This document shows, one piece after another, positions 1-7,987 of a DNA stretch of 64,000 bases; the stretch's first letter is position 1, and every line of letters starts with the position of its first letter. Where the stretch lies: contig NZ_JTGN01000001.1 of assembly GCF_000797495.1 (NCBI RefSeq), positions 896,992 through 960,991 on the forward strand. Direction: 5' to 3'. Source of the DNA: Robinsoniella peoriensis (GTDB lineage: Bacteria; Bacillota; Clostridia; Lachnospirales; Lachnospiraceae). The translations under genes and the position numbers were made by a program. The notes under the pieces are model-generated. The model was not told the DNA's origin. It saw only the letters and a program-made list of their open reading frames with translations, and made no database searches.

Positions 1-45
1 CTCCCATACAAGCTTTTTGCCTGCCGGTACCTTTTTATAATCCAT
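1..45 (-). CDS. Start of a sugar ABC transporter permease (partial, identity by context)
   Basis: Only the first 15 codons of a minus-strand gene are inside the window, beginning MDYKKVPAGKK and running off the left edge. A good ribosome binding site (CAGGAGGG) lies about 8 bases before the ATG. It directly follows an RbsA-type ATPase in the same direction with a 21-base gap, and in such operons the next gene is usually an RbsC/XylH-type permease. The identity is inferred from position only; the visible residues carry no family signature. Confidence 0.5.
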   Translation of the reverse strand, partial: MDYKKVPAGKKLVWE

Positions 46-66
46 ATCAATTCCCTCCTGTTGTCG

Positions 67-1545
67 TTATACTGCATATGACATCACTTTTTCCTGTGTT
101 GCCAGACCTGCATCTAATATTACTTTCTGCTGACCCTCATGCATCACCAGCACCCGGTCGGACATCCCAAGAACTTCCGTCATTTCAGATGAAATCAGGA
201 TAATGCTAAGTCCTTCTCCCGCCAGTTTTGATATCAGCTTATGAATCTCCTCTTTCGCTCCGATATCTACCCCTCTGGTCGGCTCATCCAGAATCAGGAC
301 ATCTAACTCCCTGGAAAGCCATTTTGCAAGAACTACTTTTTGCTGGTTTCCTCCTGAAAGATTTCCCGCTTCCTGAAAAATAGAGGGGGTTTTTATTTTA
401 AGTTTTTCAACCATTCTGTTGGCAAGTTCTCTTTCTTTCCGGCGATCCAAAAAACCCTTTGGGGCTGTTTGATCCATATTGGTTAAGGATATATTATTGC
501 TGATGCGGGCGTTCAGATCAAGTCCCAGAACTTTCCTGTCTTCCGGCACATATGCAATTTTATATTTTATTGCATCACCAGGATTTCGTATTTTAATTTC
601 TTTCCCATTCAAATACACCCTGCCGTCTGTAATGGGAAGCGCACCGAAAATCCCCATCGCCATCTCCGTTCTTCCTGCCCCCACCAGTCCGGAAACTCCT
701 AAAATTTCACCTTTTCTCAAATCAAAATTAATATTTTCGAATACACCTTTTTTTGACAGTCCTTCCACTTTTAAAACAGTTTCCCCTAATTTTGTTTTTT
801 CTTTAGGAAACGGTTTTGAAATTTTCCTACCAACCATGGCACAGATCACTTCTTCTGGTTTCATGTCCTTTAGGGACCATTCACCTGCCAGTTCTCCATC
901 CCGCATAATCGTAATATAATCACCGATCTCAAATACTTCTTCCATGCGGTGTGATATGTAGATAATGGTGATTCCCTGTTCATTCAGTTTTTTAATAATC
1001 TTAAATAGTAAACGTACTTCAGGTGCAGTAAGTGAAGATGTAGGTTCATCCATTATAATTATTCTGGCATCCAGGGAAAGCGCTTTAACAATTTCCAGCA
1101 TTTGCTGATTTGCGACACTCAGTTGACTGACCACTGCCTTAGGATCAATATTTACCCCATATTCTTCCATCAAAAGACGGGTTTTTGACAATAATGCTCT
1201 TTTGTCTAAAAATAAACTTTTTGTTATTTCCCGTCCGATAAAGATATTTTCTTCTACCGTCATATCCATAATAAGATTTAATTCCTGGTATATCATGGCA
1301 ATATGATGTTTGATTGCGTCACCGGGACTCTCAATAGAAACTTTTTCCCCAGCAATCAAAATCTCACCACTGTCTTTTTTATGTGCGCCCACTAAAACAC
1401 GCATTAATGTTGATTTTCCTGCCCCGTTTTCTCCCATCAGGACATTCACTTTGCCTGCCTTTGCATGAAATGTTACTCCCTTCAGTGCATGGACACCTTT
1501 AAAACTTTTACTTATGTTTGACATATGCAATACATTTTCAACCAT
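67..1545 (-). CDS. Sugar ABC transporter ATP-binding protein, RbsA/MglA/XylG type
   Basis: A 492-residue cytoplasmic ATPase with two fused nucleotide-binding domains, the usual layout and length for pentose/galactose-type importers. The first half has an intact Walker A (GENGAGKST), a signature region (LSVANQQ), Walker B (IIIMDEPTSS) and H-loop (ISHRMEE). The second half has the lysine-less Walker A normal for this family (GLVGAGRTE), plus LSGGNQQ and LILDEPTRGVD. It should power uptake through the permease that begins just downstream. It is the last complete gene of the operon response regulator, kinase, degenerate twin ATPase, ATPase, permease. No binding protein gene is visible. The exact sugar cannot be told from the sequence. 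Confidence 0.93.
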   Translation of the reverse strand: MVENVLHMSNISKSFKGVHALKGVTFHAKAGKVNVLMGENGAGKSTLMRVLVGAHKKDSGEILIAGEKVSIESPGDAIKHHIAMIYQELNLIMDMTVEENIFIGREITKSLFLDKRALLSKTRLLMEEYGVNIDPKAVVSQLSVANQQMLEIVKALSLDARIIIMDEPTSSLTAPEVRLLFKIIKKLNEQGITIIYISHRMEEVFEIGDYITIMRDGELAGEWSLKDMKPEEVICAMVGRKISKPFPKEKTKLGETVLKVEGLSKKGVFENINFDLRKGEILGVSGLVGAGRTEMAMGIFGALPITDGRVYLNGKEIKIRNPGDAIKYKIAYVPEDRKVLGLDLNARISNNISLTNMDQTAPKGFLDRRKERELANRMVEKLKIKTPSIFQEAGNLSGGNQQKVVLAKWLSRELDVLILDEPTRGVDIGAKEEIHKLISKLAGEGLSIILISSEMTEVLGMSDRVLVMHEGQQKVILDAGLATQEKVMSYAV

Positions 1546-1682
1546 CCCTATACCCTTTCTGCCATCTGGATTCTCCAGTTATTCCGACTTGATCTGTTGC
1601 TTTTCTATATGAAAAGTGTATCATTTTAATCCTCTGGCAGGTAGGGGTGTATCCTCCTTTTTAAGGGGTGATTCTTACGGTT

Positions 1683-3128
1683 TTAAATAGAATTTTGTTC
1701 CCCGGAATGAGATTGAAACAACAAAAATTCATCACTCCTGCAATCTTTTATCATCTTAGCATCTTTCATAATCAATACCCGGTCCGCAACATCCATCAAT
1801 TCTGATATGCTGACGGTTAAAATTACAATCGTGATTCCCTTATTCTTCAATTTTTGAATCAGCCCCAGAATATGGCGCCGCAGATACATATCAGCCTGGG
1901 CTAGAGGCTGTATGCAAAATAGGATTTTGGGATGATAGAGATGGTATCGGAAATATACAATATTATACAAAGAAGACAGTTCCAGCTCTGAAATATTTTT
2001 CGTATGTATTTCCGGTCCAATGAATGGCTCATATTCGTTTATTACGCTTTTTAACAGCTTTTTTCTGGAAATGCTTTTTTTTATTTTAACGTCAGTAAAA
2101 AAACAGATATTTTCTGTATAACTGAAGTTTTCAAATATTTGACCGGGAATGGGATCTGCCGGAATAATTCCAATATTTTGTGCGGACTCTTTTCCTCCTT
2201 CACATAAAACAGCCCCCTGTAACGGGCTTTTTTCACCCAATATCAGTGCAATTATTTCTTGTAAACCAGAATTATTCATATCTAAAATAACAGTACATTC
2301 CCCTTTGTTTATGGAAAAAGACAAGTTCTCAATATAGTCTGTACTGACATTTTCAAACTGAAAAATAGAACTTCCTGCTTCCGGACTCTCCATCATGGTT
2401 AGGGAATCAAAAGAAATAATATACGGGCTGATATGCCCGGCACTCATCTCCTTTTTAGGCAGAATTTTTATAATTTTGCCTGAATCCAGGATGGCAATTC
2501 TGTGACAGGCTTGAATAAGTTCCTTATAATCACAACTGATATAGAGAAATGCAATTCCTTCCTTTCGGAAAAACTGAACAATATCCAGAAATTTTCTTAA
2601 CTCCACCGTGCTGAAAAAGCTGCTTAAATTGTTAAGGATGATTAACTCAGAGCCAGCCGTTACGGCCCGCAGCAATTCCACCGTACACCGCTCTAAGGAT
2701 GAAAGTCCTTTGACCTGCCGCCCCGGCTTCATTTCTATATTGATCTCTTCCAGTAATTTTTGCACCTGGAGATTCAGTACGCTGCGTTTAATAAAACACT
2801 TCTTAAACCCCCGGCGCAAAACAAAAATATTATCTGATATGGTCAGATTGTTAACCAATCTGCTCCCTGCCCCTATTAAGGAGACCCGGTTTCTGGTCAT
2901 ATCACTATGGGCATAACTATTTACCAGAAGATCATCAAAGTAAATTCTACCGTATTGGATAGGCAGATTCTGGCTGATTAACGAAACCAGCTGATGCTCC
3001 CCCTGGGAATTTAAAGTCAAAAGGCCCATGATTTCGTCCTTAAATATATGAAAATTAATATTGTTCAGATAGGTAATCCCTTCAATTTGTCTTGTAACGT
3101 TTTCCATTCTCAGGATTTCTTTTTTCAT
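1683..3128 (-). CDS. Degenerate RbsA-like twin-ATPase protein, all catalytic motifs lost
   Basis: A 481-residue protein with the two-domain architecture and length of RbsA but with every ATPase motif eroded. In the first domain Walker A is replaced by LLTLNSQGEHQ (about 36-46), the signature LSGGQ is LSSLE (142-146), Walker B has NN for DE (LIILNNLSS, 162-170) and the H-loop histidine is cysteine (about 199). In the second domain the corresponding sites read LDMNNSGL, ISELELS, FCIQPL and LTVS. The frame is open and starts right after the kinase stop with AAAGGA as ribosome binding site, so it is a maintained gene rather than random decay. ATP hydrolysis is unlikely. A regulatory or scaffolding role between transporter and kinase is my inference. 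Confidence 0.8.
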   Translation of the reverse strand: MKKEILRMENVTRQIEGITYLNNINFHIFKDEIMGLLTLNSQGEHQLVSLISQNLPIQYGRIYFDDLLVNSYAHSDMTRNRVSLIGAGSRLVNNLTISDNIFVLRRGFKKCFIKRSVLNLQVQKLLEEINIEMKPGRQVKGLSSLERCTVELLRAVTAGSELIILNNLSSFFSTVELRKFLDIVQFFRKEGIAFLYISCDYKELIQACHRIAILDSGKIIKILPKKEMSAGHISPYIISFDSLTMMESPEAGSSIFQFENVSTDYIENLSFSINKGECTVILDMNNSGLQEIIALILGEKSPLQGAVLCEGGKESAQNIGIIPADPIPGQIFENFSYTENICFFTDVKIKKSISRKKLLKSVINEYEPFIGPEIHTKNISELELSSLYNIVYFRYHLYHPKILFCIQPLAQADMYLRRHILGLIQKLKNKGITIVILTVSISELMDVADRVLIMKDAKMIKDCRSDEFLLFQSHSGEQNSI

Positions 3129-3131
3129 TAG

Positions 3132-4166
3132 CTATTCCTTTACAATGGGAAGTGTAATTTCCACATCCGTTCCCACATTTTGTTTACTATAGATATAAAT
3201 ACCGTATTCTTCACCAAATAATATTTTGATACGATTATTCACGTTTTCGACTGCAATACTGCCGCCTTTTTTATCTTGATGAAATGTAGTAATGGAAGCA
3301 GTTTTTAATTTTTCATTCAGACCATCTACTACAGTTTCATTCATTCCCAGTCCATTATCAGAAATTGTGATAATACACCGGGAAGCCGTATTCTCTATTT
3401 TTACACATAAAATTCCATCCCCGATCTTACGTTCTATCCCATGATAAATTGCATTTTCTACTATGGGCTGCAGTATGAGCTTTGGCAGCCTGCATTTTAA
3501 GATTTCCCGTTCTTCCTCCGCGTCAATCTCCACATGGTATTTAAGCCTTTTACCAAACCGGAACTGCTGTATAATATAATAATTTTCAATATTGGCAAGT
3601 TCGTCCTCTAAAGTCACCAAGTGCTCTACGTTTGAGATGGTATAGCGAAAAAAGGTCGCCAGTGCCTCCGTCATCTCTGCAACCGAATCGATACCTGCAT
3701 ATAATGCCTCACTTCTTATCCCTTCCAGGGTATTGTATAAAAAATGGGGATTGATCTGATTTTGCAGTGCCAGGTACTCTGCCTGCTTTTTCGTCAAACT
3801 TATCAACTCTTTCATATCCAGTAATTCCCTGAATTTATTTGTGGCGGCTTCCATCTGGGGAGACAGAGGCACTCTTAGTTCAAATAACCCCTGCAGCAAA
3901 TATCCCTCTGAAAATAACCTGCACACCTTTTCCGTATCCCGGTAAGGCTTATATAAAAAATGATATCCGAAATAAATAATTGCCCCAAACAGGCCATACA
4001 GACCAATCAATAACAGAATATAGAACATGCCCTCTTGCCGGAAAATTGTAAGCATAATAAGCATAATCAGTGAAAACCCTCCCAGCAGGAACATTATGAC
4101 TGCACTCCGTATCATAATATAATTAGTTTTTCTTCTTTTTGCACCACTCCCTTTATCATTACCCAT
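3132..4166 (-). CDS. Short sensor histidine kinase, YesM family, without extracellular sensor domain
   Basis: A 344-residue membrane kinase. Two closely spaced transmembrane segments (about 19-42 and 46-70) are followed by a linker and the His_kinase domain with the phospho-acceptor H-box NQINPHFLYNT, then an ATPase domain with N-box LILQPIVENAIYHG and ATP-lid DNGLGM. Most YesM kinases are 550-600 residues with a large external dCACHE domain, and this one lacks it. It therefore probably senses within the membrane or through a partner such as the transporter or the degenerate ATPase next to it. It starts 27 bases after the response regulator, with GGAGG before the ATG. Confidence 0.9.
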   Translation of the reverse strand: MGNDKGSGAKRRKTNYIMIRSAVIMFLLGGFSLIMLIMLTIFRQEGMFYILLLIGLYGLFGAIIYFGYHFLYKPYRDTEKVCRLFSEGYLLQGLFELRVPLSPQMEAATNKFRELLDMKELISLTKKQAEYLALQNQINPHFLYNTLEGIRSEALYAGIDSVAEMTEALATFFRYTISNVEHLVTLEDELANIENYYIIQQFRFGKRLKYHVEIDAEEEREILKCRLPKLILQPIVENAIYHGIERKIGDGILCVKIENTASRCIITISDNGLGMNETVVDGLNEKLKTASITTFHQDKKGGSIAVENVNNRIKILFGEEYGIYIYSKQNVGTDVEITLPIVKE

Positions 4167-4193
4167 ACGGATATCCTCCTATATCTGCAAGCA

Positions 4194-5804
4194 TTACGAA
4201 TATAATTTTCGGTATTCATTCGGTTTTAATCCAGTATGCTTTTTAAAGTTTTTCGTAAAATATTTCACATCACTGTACCCCACCTGTTCACATATAACTG
4301 CAACATTCAAATTTGTTTTCTTTAGAATATCTTTTGCTGCTGTCATCCTGATCTTAGATAGATATTCCAGAAAAGTACTACCGGTTTCTTTTTTGAAAAG
4401 AGAACTAAAATAAGTTGCACTAAAGCCTGCGGCATTACTGACCTCTTCGATAGTGACAGCGTTCATGTAATGATCCTGTATATATAACTTAGCAGTTCTT
4501 ATAGGCCTGCTATCCTCCTGCTTTTTATCTTCAGCAATTAATTGCAGTCCGTCAGCTATTGCTTCCCCCAGAAAGGAAAACAGCTGCTCTCCGCTGCTGC
4601 AATCAGCAGCCTGCTGCCGAAACCGGTTTATACTTGAATAGGCCTCTTTCACAACGATCTGATTATTCCGCATACAAGATATAAAGATATTGCACACCTC
4701 CTCTGCCGCTTGTATTACATCATGTCCCGTTATATCAGACTGGCTAAATATATTCTCTTTTAAAATTTCTACGGACGATTTAGCCAATTCAGCATCCATC
4801 CGCTCGAAAGCATCCGTCAAAGATTTATTAAAGGTAAAGAACATTGGGTTTGCTGAAATATTTTTAATTTCAGATGAAACCTCCTCTATGATTTTGCCGG
4901 TGCCCGCTATCAACCGCTGCTCCAGTGCCAGTTCCGCTGCTCTGGATGACTGATGCAGTTTTTGTATTTTTTCCACCGCTGTACCAATTCCTATTGTAAA
5001 TTTCACCTGTTCAAATAAAGCTTCCTGAAGGGTTATTTCATCCAGTAACGCTTTGATTTGTTTTCGGATAATCTTTTTATTTTCCTCCTTATAATTTAAC
5101 AGGCAGTATTCAGCCCCTGCTATAAAGTAACATTCTATCTCCCAGCATAGTTCTTTAATCCGGTTCAATGCGGCATTAGCAACTTTATCTCCCAGATACT
5201 CAATACTTGCTTTACTTAAATCACCACTGTGATCAATTTTTATTATAATAACCTGAAAACAGCCCTCCTGAAATTGAAACTGATATCTATTATTTATATC
5301 TTCTAAATAGAATTTCTCTTCTTCCGTCTGCTGCATCAGTAAATCTATAAAAATACTGGAACGGATCTTCTGAATACTCTGTTCCAGCAGCCGCTTTATT
5401 TTTTCCTCCCTGGAGCTGTTTTCATTTTTCTTACGATATTTTTCTCGCATTTTATTCAGAGTCTGCATCAGTTCTTCTTTTTTAATAGGTTTTAACAGAT
5501 AATCATTGACCCCATATTTAATGGCACTTTGCGCATAGTCAAAATGTCGATAACCACTGATAATGATAAATTCTACAAATTCATTAAGCTCTTTTGATTT
5601 TTGTATCAGCTCTAAACCATCACATCCAGGCATTCGGATATCCGTAATTACAATATCGGGATTAAAAACTTTTATTTGTTCCAACGCCTCCATCCCGTTA
5701 TAAGCTATCGACGTTACTTCCATTTCCAATGAAGTCCAATCAATTAGTTTATAAATCAATCGGCACACCTTTTCTTCATCATCCGCAATCATTACCTTGA
5801 TCAT
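4194..5804 (-). CDS. Response regulator, YesN type (REC plus AraC helix-turn-helix)
   Basis: 536 residues. The N-terminal receiver domain carries the acidic pair (ADDEE), phospho-acceptor Asp in DIVITDIRMPG and conserved Lys in LLKPIK. A long central region follows, then a C-terminal AraC-type double helix-turn-helix (SATYFSSLFKKETGSTFLEYL and the VGYSDVKYFTKNFKK motif). It is the first gene of the operon and the partner of the short YesM kinase. It presumably activates this transporter operon in response to a sugar. The start is the ATG preceded by GGAGGAAAG. Confidence 0.93.
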   Translation of the reverse strand: MIKVMIADDEEKVCRLIYKLIDWTSLEMEVTSIAYNGMEALEQIKVFNPDIVITDIRMPGCDGLELIQKSKELNEFVEFIIISGYRHFDYAQSAIKYGVNDYLLKPIKKEELMQTLNKMREKYRKKNENSSREEKIKRLLEQSIQKIRSSIFIDLLMQQTEEEKFYLEDINNRYQFQFQEGCFQVIIIKIDHSGDLSKASIEYLGDKVANAALNRIKELCWEIECYFIAGAEYCLLNYKEENKKIIRKQIKALLDEITLQEALFEQVKFTIGIGTAVEKIQKLHQSSRAAELALEQRLIAGTGKIIEEVSSEIKNISANPMFFTFNKSLTDAFERMDAELAKSSVEILKENIFSQSDITGHDVIQAAEEVCNIFISCMRNNQIVVKEAYSSINRFRQQAADCSSGEQLFSFLGEAIADGLQLIAEDKKQEDSRPIRTAKLYIQDHYMNAVTIEEVSNAAGFSATYFSSLFKKETGSTFLEYLSKIRMTAAKDILKKTNLNVAVICEQVGYSDVKYFTKNFKKHTGLKPNEYRKLYS

Positions 5805-6159
5805 AAACTTTCCTCCACCATTTTACAAAAAATACTCTTTTGTCCCCTTCTGTTTCTATTTTACTTTAAATCTTTTGTCACCACCAGACATTTCGTCCTG
5901 TATTCCGTGGAATTTATTGGTAATTTCAGCAAAATAACCACATTATTTTATATTTCCCAAATATATTTCGACTATATTCTACAATATTCGTATCTAAAAT
6001 AATAGTATTTTTTTATTTTTCACAAAATATTGGGAAATAATTAAAGTGCACCCTCAAGAAGCATCTAGAATTCCCGCTTGACATATACTTTTTAATATGT
6101 AACAATAGTTATGTAACATATGTAATTTAATAATTTTATATAAGAAAGTGAATTGGACT
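5805..6159. promoter_or_regulatory. AT-rich divergent intergenic region with a TetR-side promoter
   Basis: About 350 bases separate the response regulator from the TetR gene. On the plus strand a consensus -35 TTGACA lies at 6078-6083, with a weak -10 (AACAAT, 6101-6106) at 17-bp spacing. This promoter is embedded in repeated motifs: TATGTAACA occurs twice 15 bp apart, and ACATAT/ATATGT forms an inverted repeat. These are plausible TetR operator elements for self-repression, but that is inference. No convincing promoter was found for the minus-strand operon. Confidence 0.45.
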
Positions 6160-6747
6160 ATGCCGCCGAAAGCAAAAATAACGAAAGAAATGATTTTAAA
6201 TATTGTTCTGGAAATTACAAGAGAGTCGGGATTTGAAACTGTAAATGCAAGGAGTATTGCAAATAAACTGCAATGTTCTACAAGACCTATTTTTACCTGT
6301 TATGAAAACATGGATCAATTAAAAACGGATTTCCTTGCCTCTGCATATGAATACTATGAACAGTATGTTATCCATTATGGTAATTCTGAAAAAATCAGTC
6401 CCCATTTAATTCTTCCTCTTTCCTACATTGAATTTGCCCAGGAAGAAACACATTTATTTAAGTTGTTATTTATCAACGATATGGATTTGAAAATGGCAGA
6501 GGCAAAGGATTTTTATAAAGAAATTGATAATGAAAATAAAGCAAGATCTTTTTCGGAAGCCATTGGAGTCGAGTTAGAATGCGCAAAAGTAATATTTTTG
6601 GATTTATTCCTATATACTCATGGTATTGCAGTCCTAACCGCGACGAAAAAAATAGAATTGGATAGAAATAGTGCTGAAAAAATGGTGGTAAACTTATTGT
6701 CTGCTCTTATAAGACAGGAAAAACCAGATTGGAATTTATCTATTTGA
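6160..6747 (+). CDS. TetR/AcrR family transcriptional regulator
   Basis: 195 residues with an N-terminal TetR helix-turn-helix (ILNIVLEITRESGFETVNAR, then ANKLQCSTRPIFTCYENMDQL) and a helical ligand-binding C-terminus typical in size for the family. I chose the ATG at 6160 (MPPKAKITKE) because AGAAAGTG lies about 10 bases upstream; an in-frame GTG at 6148 has no ribosome binding site. No obvious target operon lies next to it. The following methyltransferase is on the same strand but separated by tandem repeats. Confidence 0.85.
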   Translation: MPPKAKITKEMILNIVLEITRESGFETVNARSIANKLQCSTRPIFTCYENMDQLKTDFLASAYEYYEQYVIHYGNSEKISPHLILPLSYIEFAQEETHLFKLLFINDMDLKMAEAKDFYKEIDNENKARSFSEAIGVELECAKVIFLDLFLYTHGIAVLTATKKIELDRNSAEKMVVNLLSALIRQEKPDWNLSI

Positions 6748-6760
6748 GATTCACCTTGTC

Positions 6761-6945
6761 AATACAGCCTGTGTTATCAGACTGCAAAACAAATAGGATT
6801 TAATTATTTAAGATTTTACGATTGCCAATATCGACTGTGATATCAGAATCCAGCAACAAATGGGCTTTAATTATTTTAATTTACGATTGCCAATATTATC
6901 TGTGATATCAGAATCCAGAAACAAATGGGCTTTATCTATTAGCTT
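6761..6945. repeat. 65-bp tandem repeat, about 2.8 copies
   Basis: Three successive units start at 6761, 6827 and 6892 (66 and 65 bp apart). Each contains CTGTGATATCAG (first copy diverged), then AACAAATGGGCTTT and an AT-rich tail ending ACGATTGCC. The third unit is cut short before the methyltransferase ribosome binding site. The two downstream units are nearly identical and the first is more diverged. There is no open frame across it. Confidence 0.85.
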
Positions 6946-6967
6946 GACTTGAAAGAAAGGATACCAT

Positions 6968-7759
6968 ATGAAAACAAACCAGTACCTAACCGAATTTTAC
7001 AATAATTATGATGAAGACAGCCGGCTGGCGTTAAAGCATGGGTCGGTTGAATTCCTCACTACGATGCATTATATCGAAAAATACATAAGACCCGGTAACC
7101 GGGTGCTTGAAATCGGCGCTGCAACCGGCCGGTATTCCCACGCACTGGCACGTCAGGGTTATGCCGTAGACGCAGTGGAACTGATCCAGCATAACATAGA
7201 CATTTTCCGTCAAAATACCCAGTCTGATGAGACTATCACCATTACGCAAGGTAATGCTCTGGATTTGTCTGCTTTTTCTGACAATCAATATAACATCACT
7301 CTGCTGTTAGGTCCTCTGTACCATCTTTACACCAAAGAAGACAAACAACAGGCCCTGCGCGAAGCAATCCGTGTGACAAAACCGGGCGGTGTGATTTTCG
7401 CCGCGTATGTCATATCTGACGGCTGTCTCCTTGACGAAGGGTTCAAACGCGGTAATATCAGTGTTGCCGGATATATTGAAAAGGGCTTGATTGATCCCAA
7501 AACATTTGCCGCAAAGTCCCAGCCAAAGGATTTATTTGAACTTGTCCGCAAAGAAAACATAGACGATTTGATGTCTGCATTTTCTGTGTCCCGGCTGCAC
7601 TACGCAGCATCTGACGGCTGTGCCTTATTGATGCGGGAAGATGTAGATGCAATGGACGATGAAGCATTTGAATTGTTTTTGAATTATCACTTTGCCACCT
7701 GCGAGCGGGAAGATTTACTGGGTATTACAAGTCATGCTCTTGACATATTCAGAAAATAG
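6968..7759 (+). CDS. Class I SAM-dependent methyltransferase
   Basis: 263 residues with the Rossmann-fold methyltransferase motifs: motif I VLEIGAATGRYS (about residues 46-57), an acidic residue ending strand two (VDAVEL), and motif LLLGPLYHL followed by VTKPGGVIFAAY. The length and layout fit small soluble methyltransferases acting on metabolites. The substrate cannot be predicted. GAAAGG lies 8 bases before the ATG. Its base composition is richer in GC than the TetR gene before it. Confidence 0.85.
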   Translation: MKTNQYLTEFYNNYDEDSRLALKHGSVEFLTTMHYIEKYIRPGNRVLEIGAATGRYSHALARQGYAVDAVELIQHNIDIFRQNTQSDETITITQGNALDLSAFSDNQYNITLLLGPLYHLYTKEDKQQALREAIRVTKPGGVIFAAYVISDGCLLDEGFKRGNISVAGYIEKGLIDPKTFAAKSQPKDLFELVRKENIDDLMSAFSVSRLHYAASDGCALLMREDVDAMDDEAFELFLNYHFATCEREDLLGITSHALDIFRK

Positions 7760-7879
7760 TCTGTGCAGCCCGCTGCATCAATCTACAAAGCGTCCCTTGC
7801 TCAGCAAAACACAAGTTTAAGATAAAATAGTTTGCTGTAGTATTAGAGCGCATGTTTATAAATTGCTTTCTGACAGCTG

Positions 7880-7975
7880 CGCATCACAGTTTGTGGGAAA
7901 TTTGTTCCGAATGAAGGGCGCGTAGTGGGCTACGTATCCTGAATTCGGGACAAATATACCGCAAAGTGGGACGTT
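7880..7975. repeat. Long nested palindrome, possible dispersed element or terminator
   Basis: Arms AATTTGTTCCGAAT (7899-7912) and ATTCGGGACAAAT (7943-7955) pair almost fully. Inside them is a second hairpin GCGTAG-TGGG-CTACGT. Outside, the stem continues imperfectly (CAGTTTGTGGG with GCAAAGTGGGAC) to about 7880 and 7975. The structure lies between the methyltransferase and rhamnosidase stop codons, so it could end transcription from both sides, although no clear T-run follows. Confidence 0.6.
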
Positions 7976-7987
7976 ACATTCCCTGGG

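Noticed and set aside
6761..6945. Possible CRISPR array
   Set aside because: Units are about 65 bp, contiguous and without unique spacers; no cas gene is in the window.
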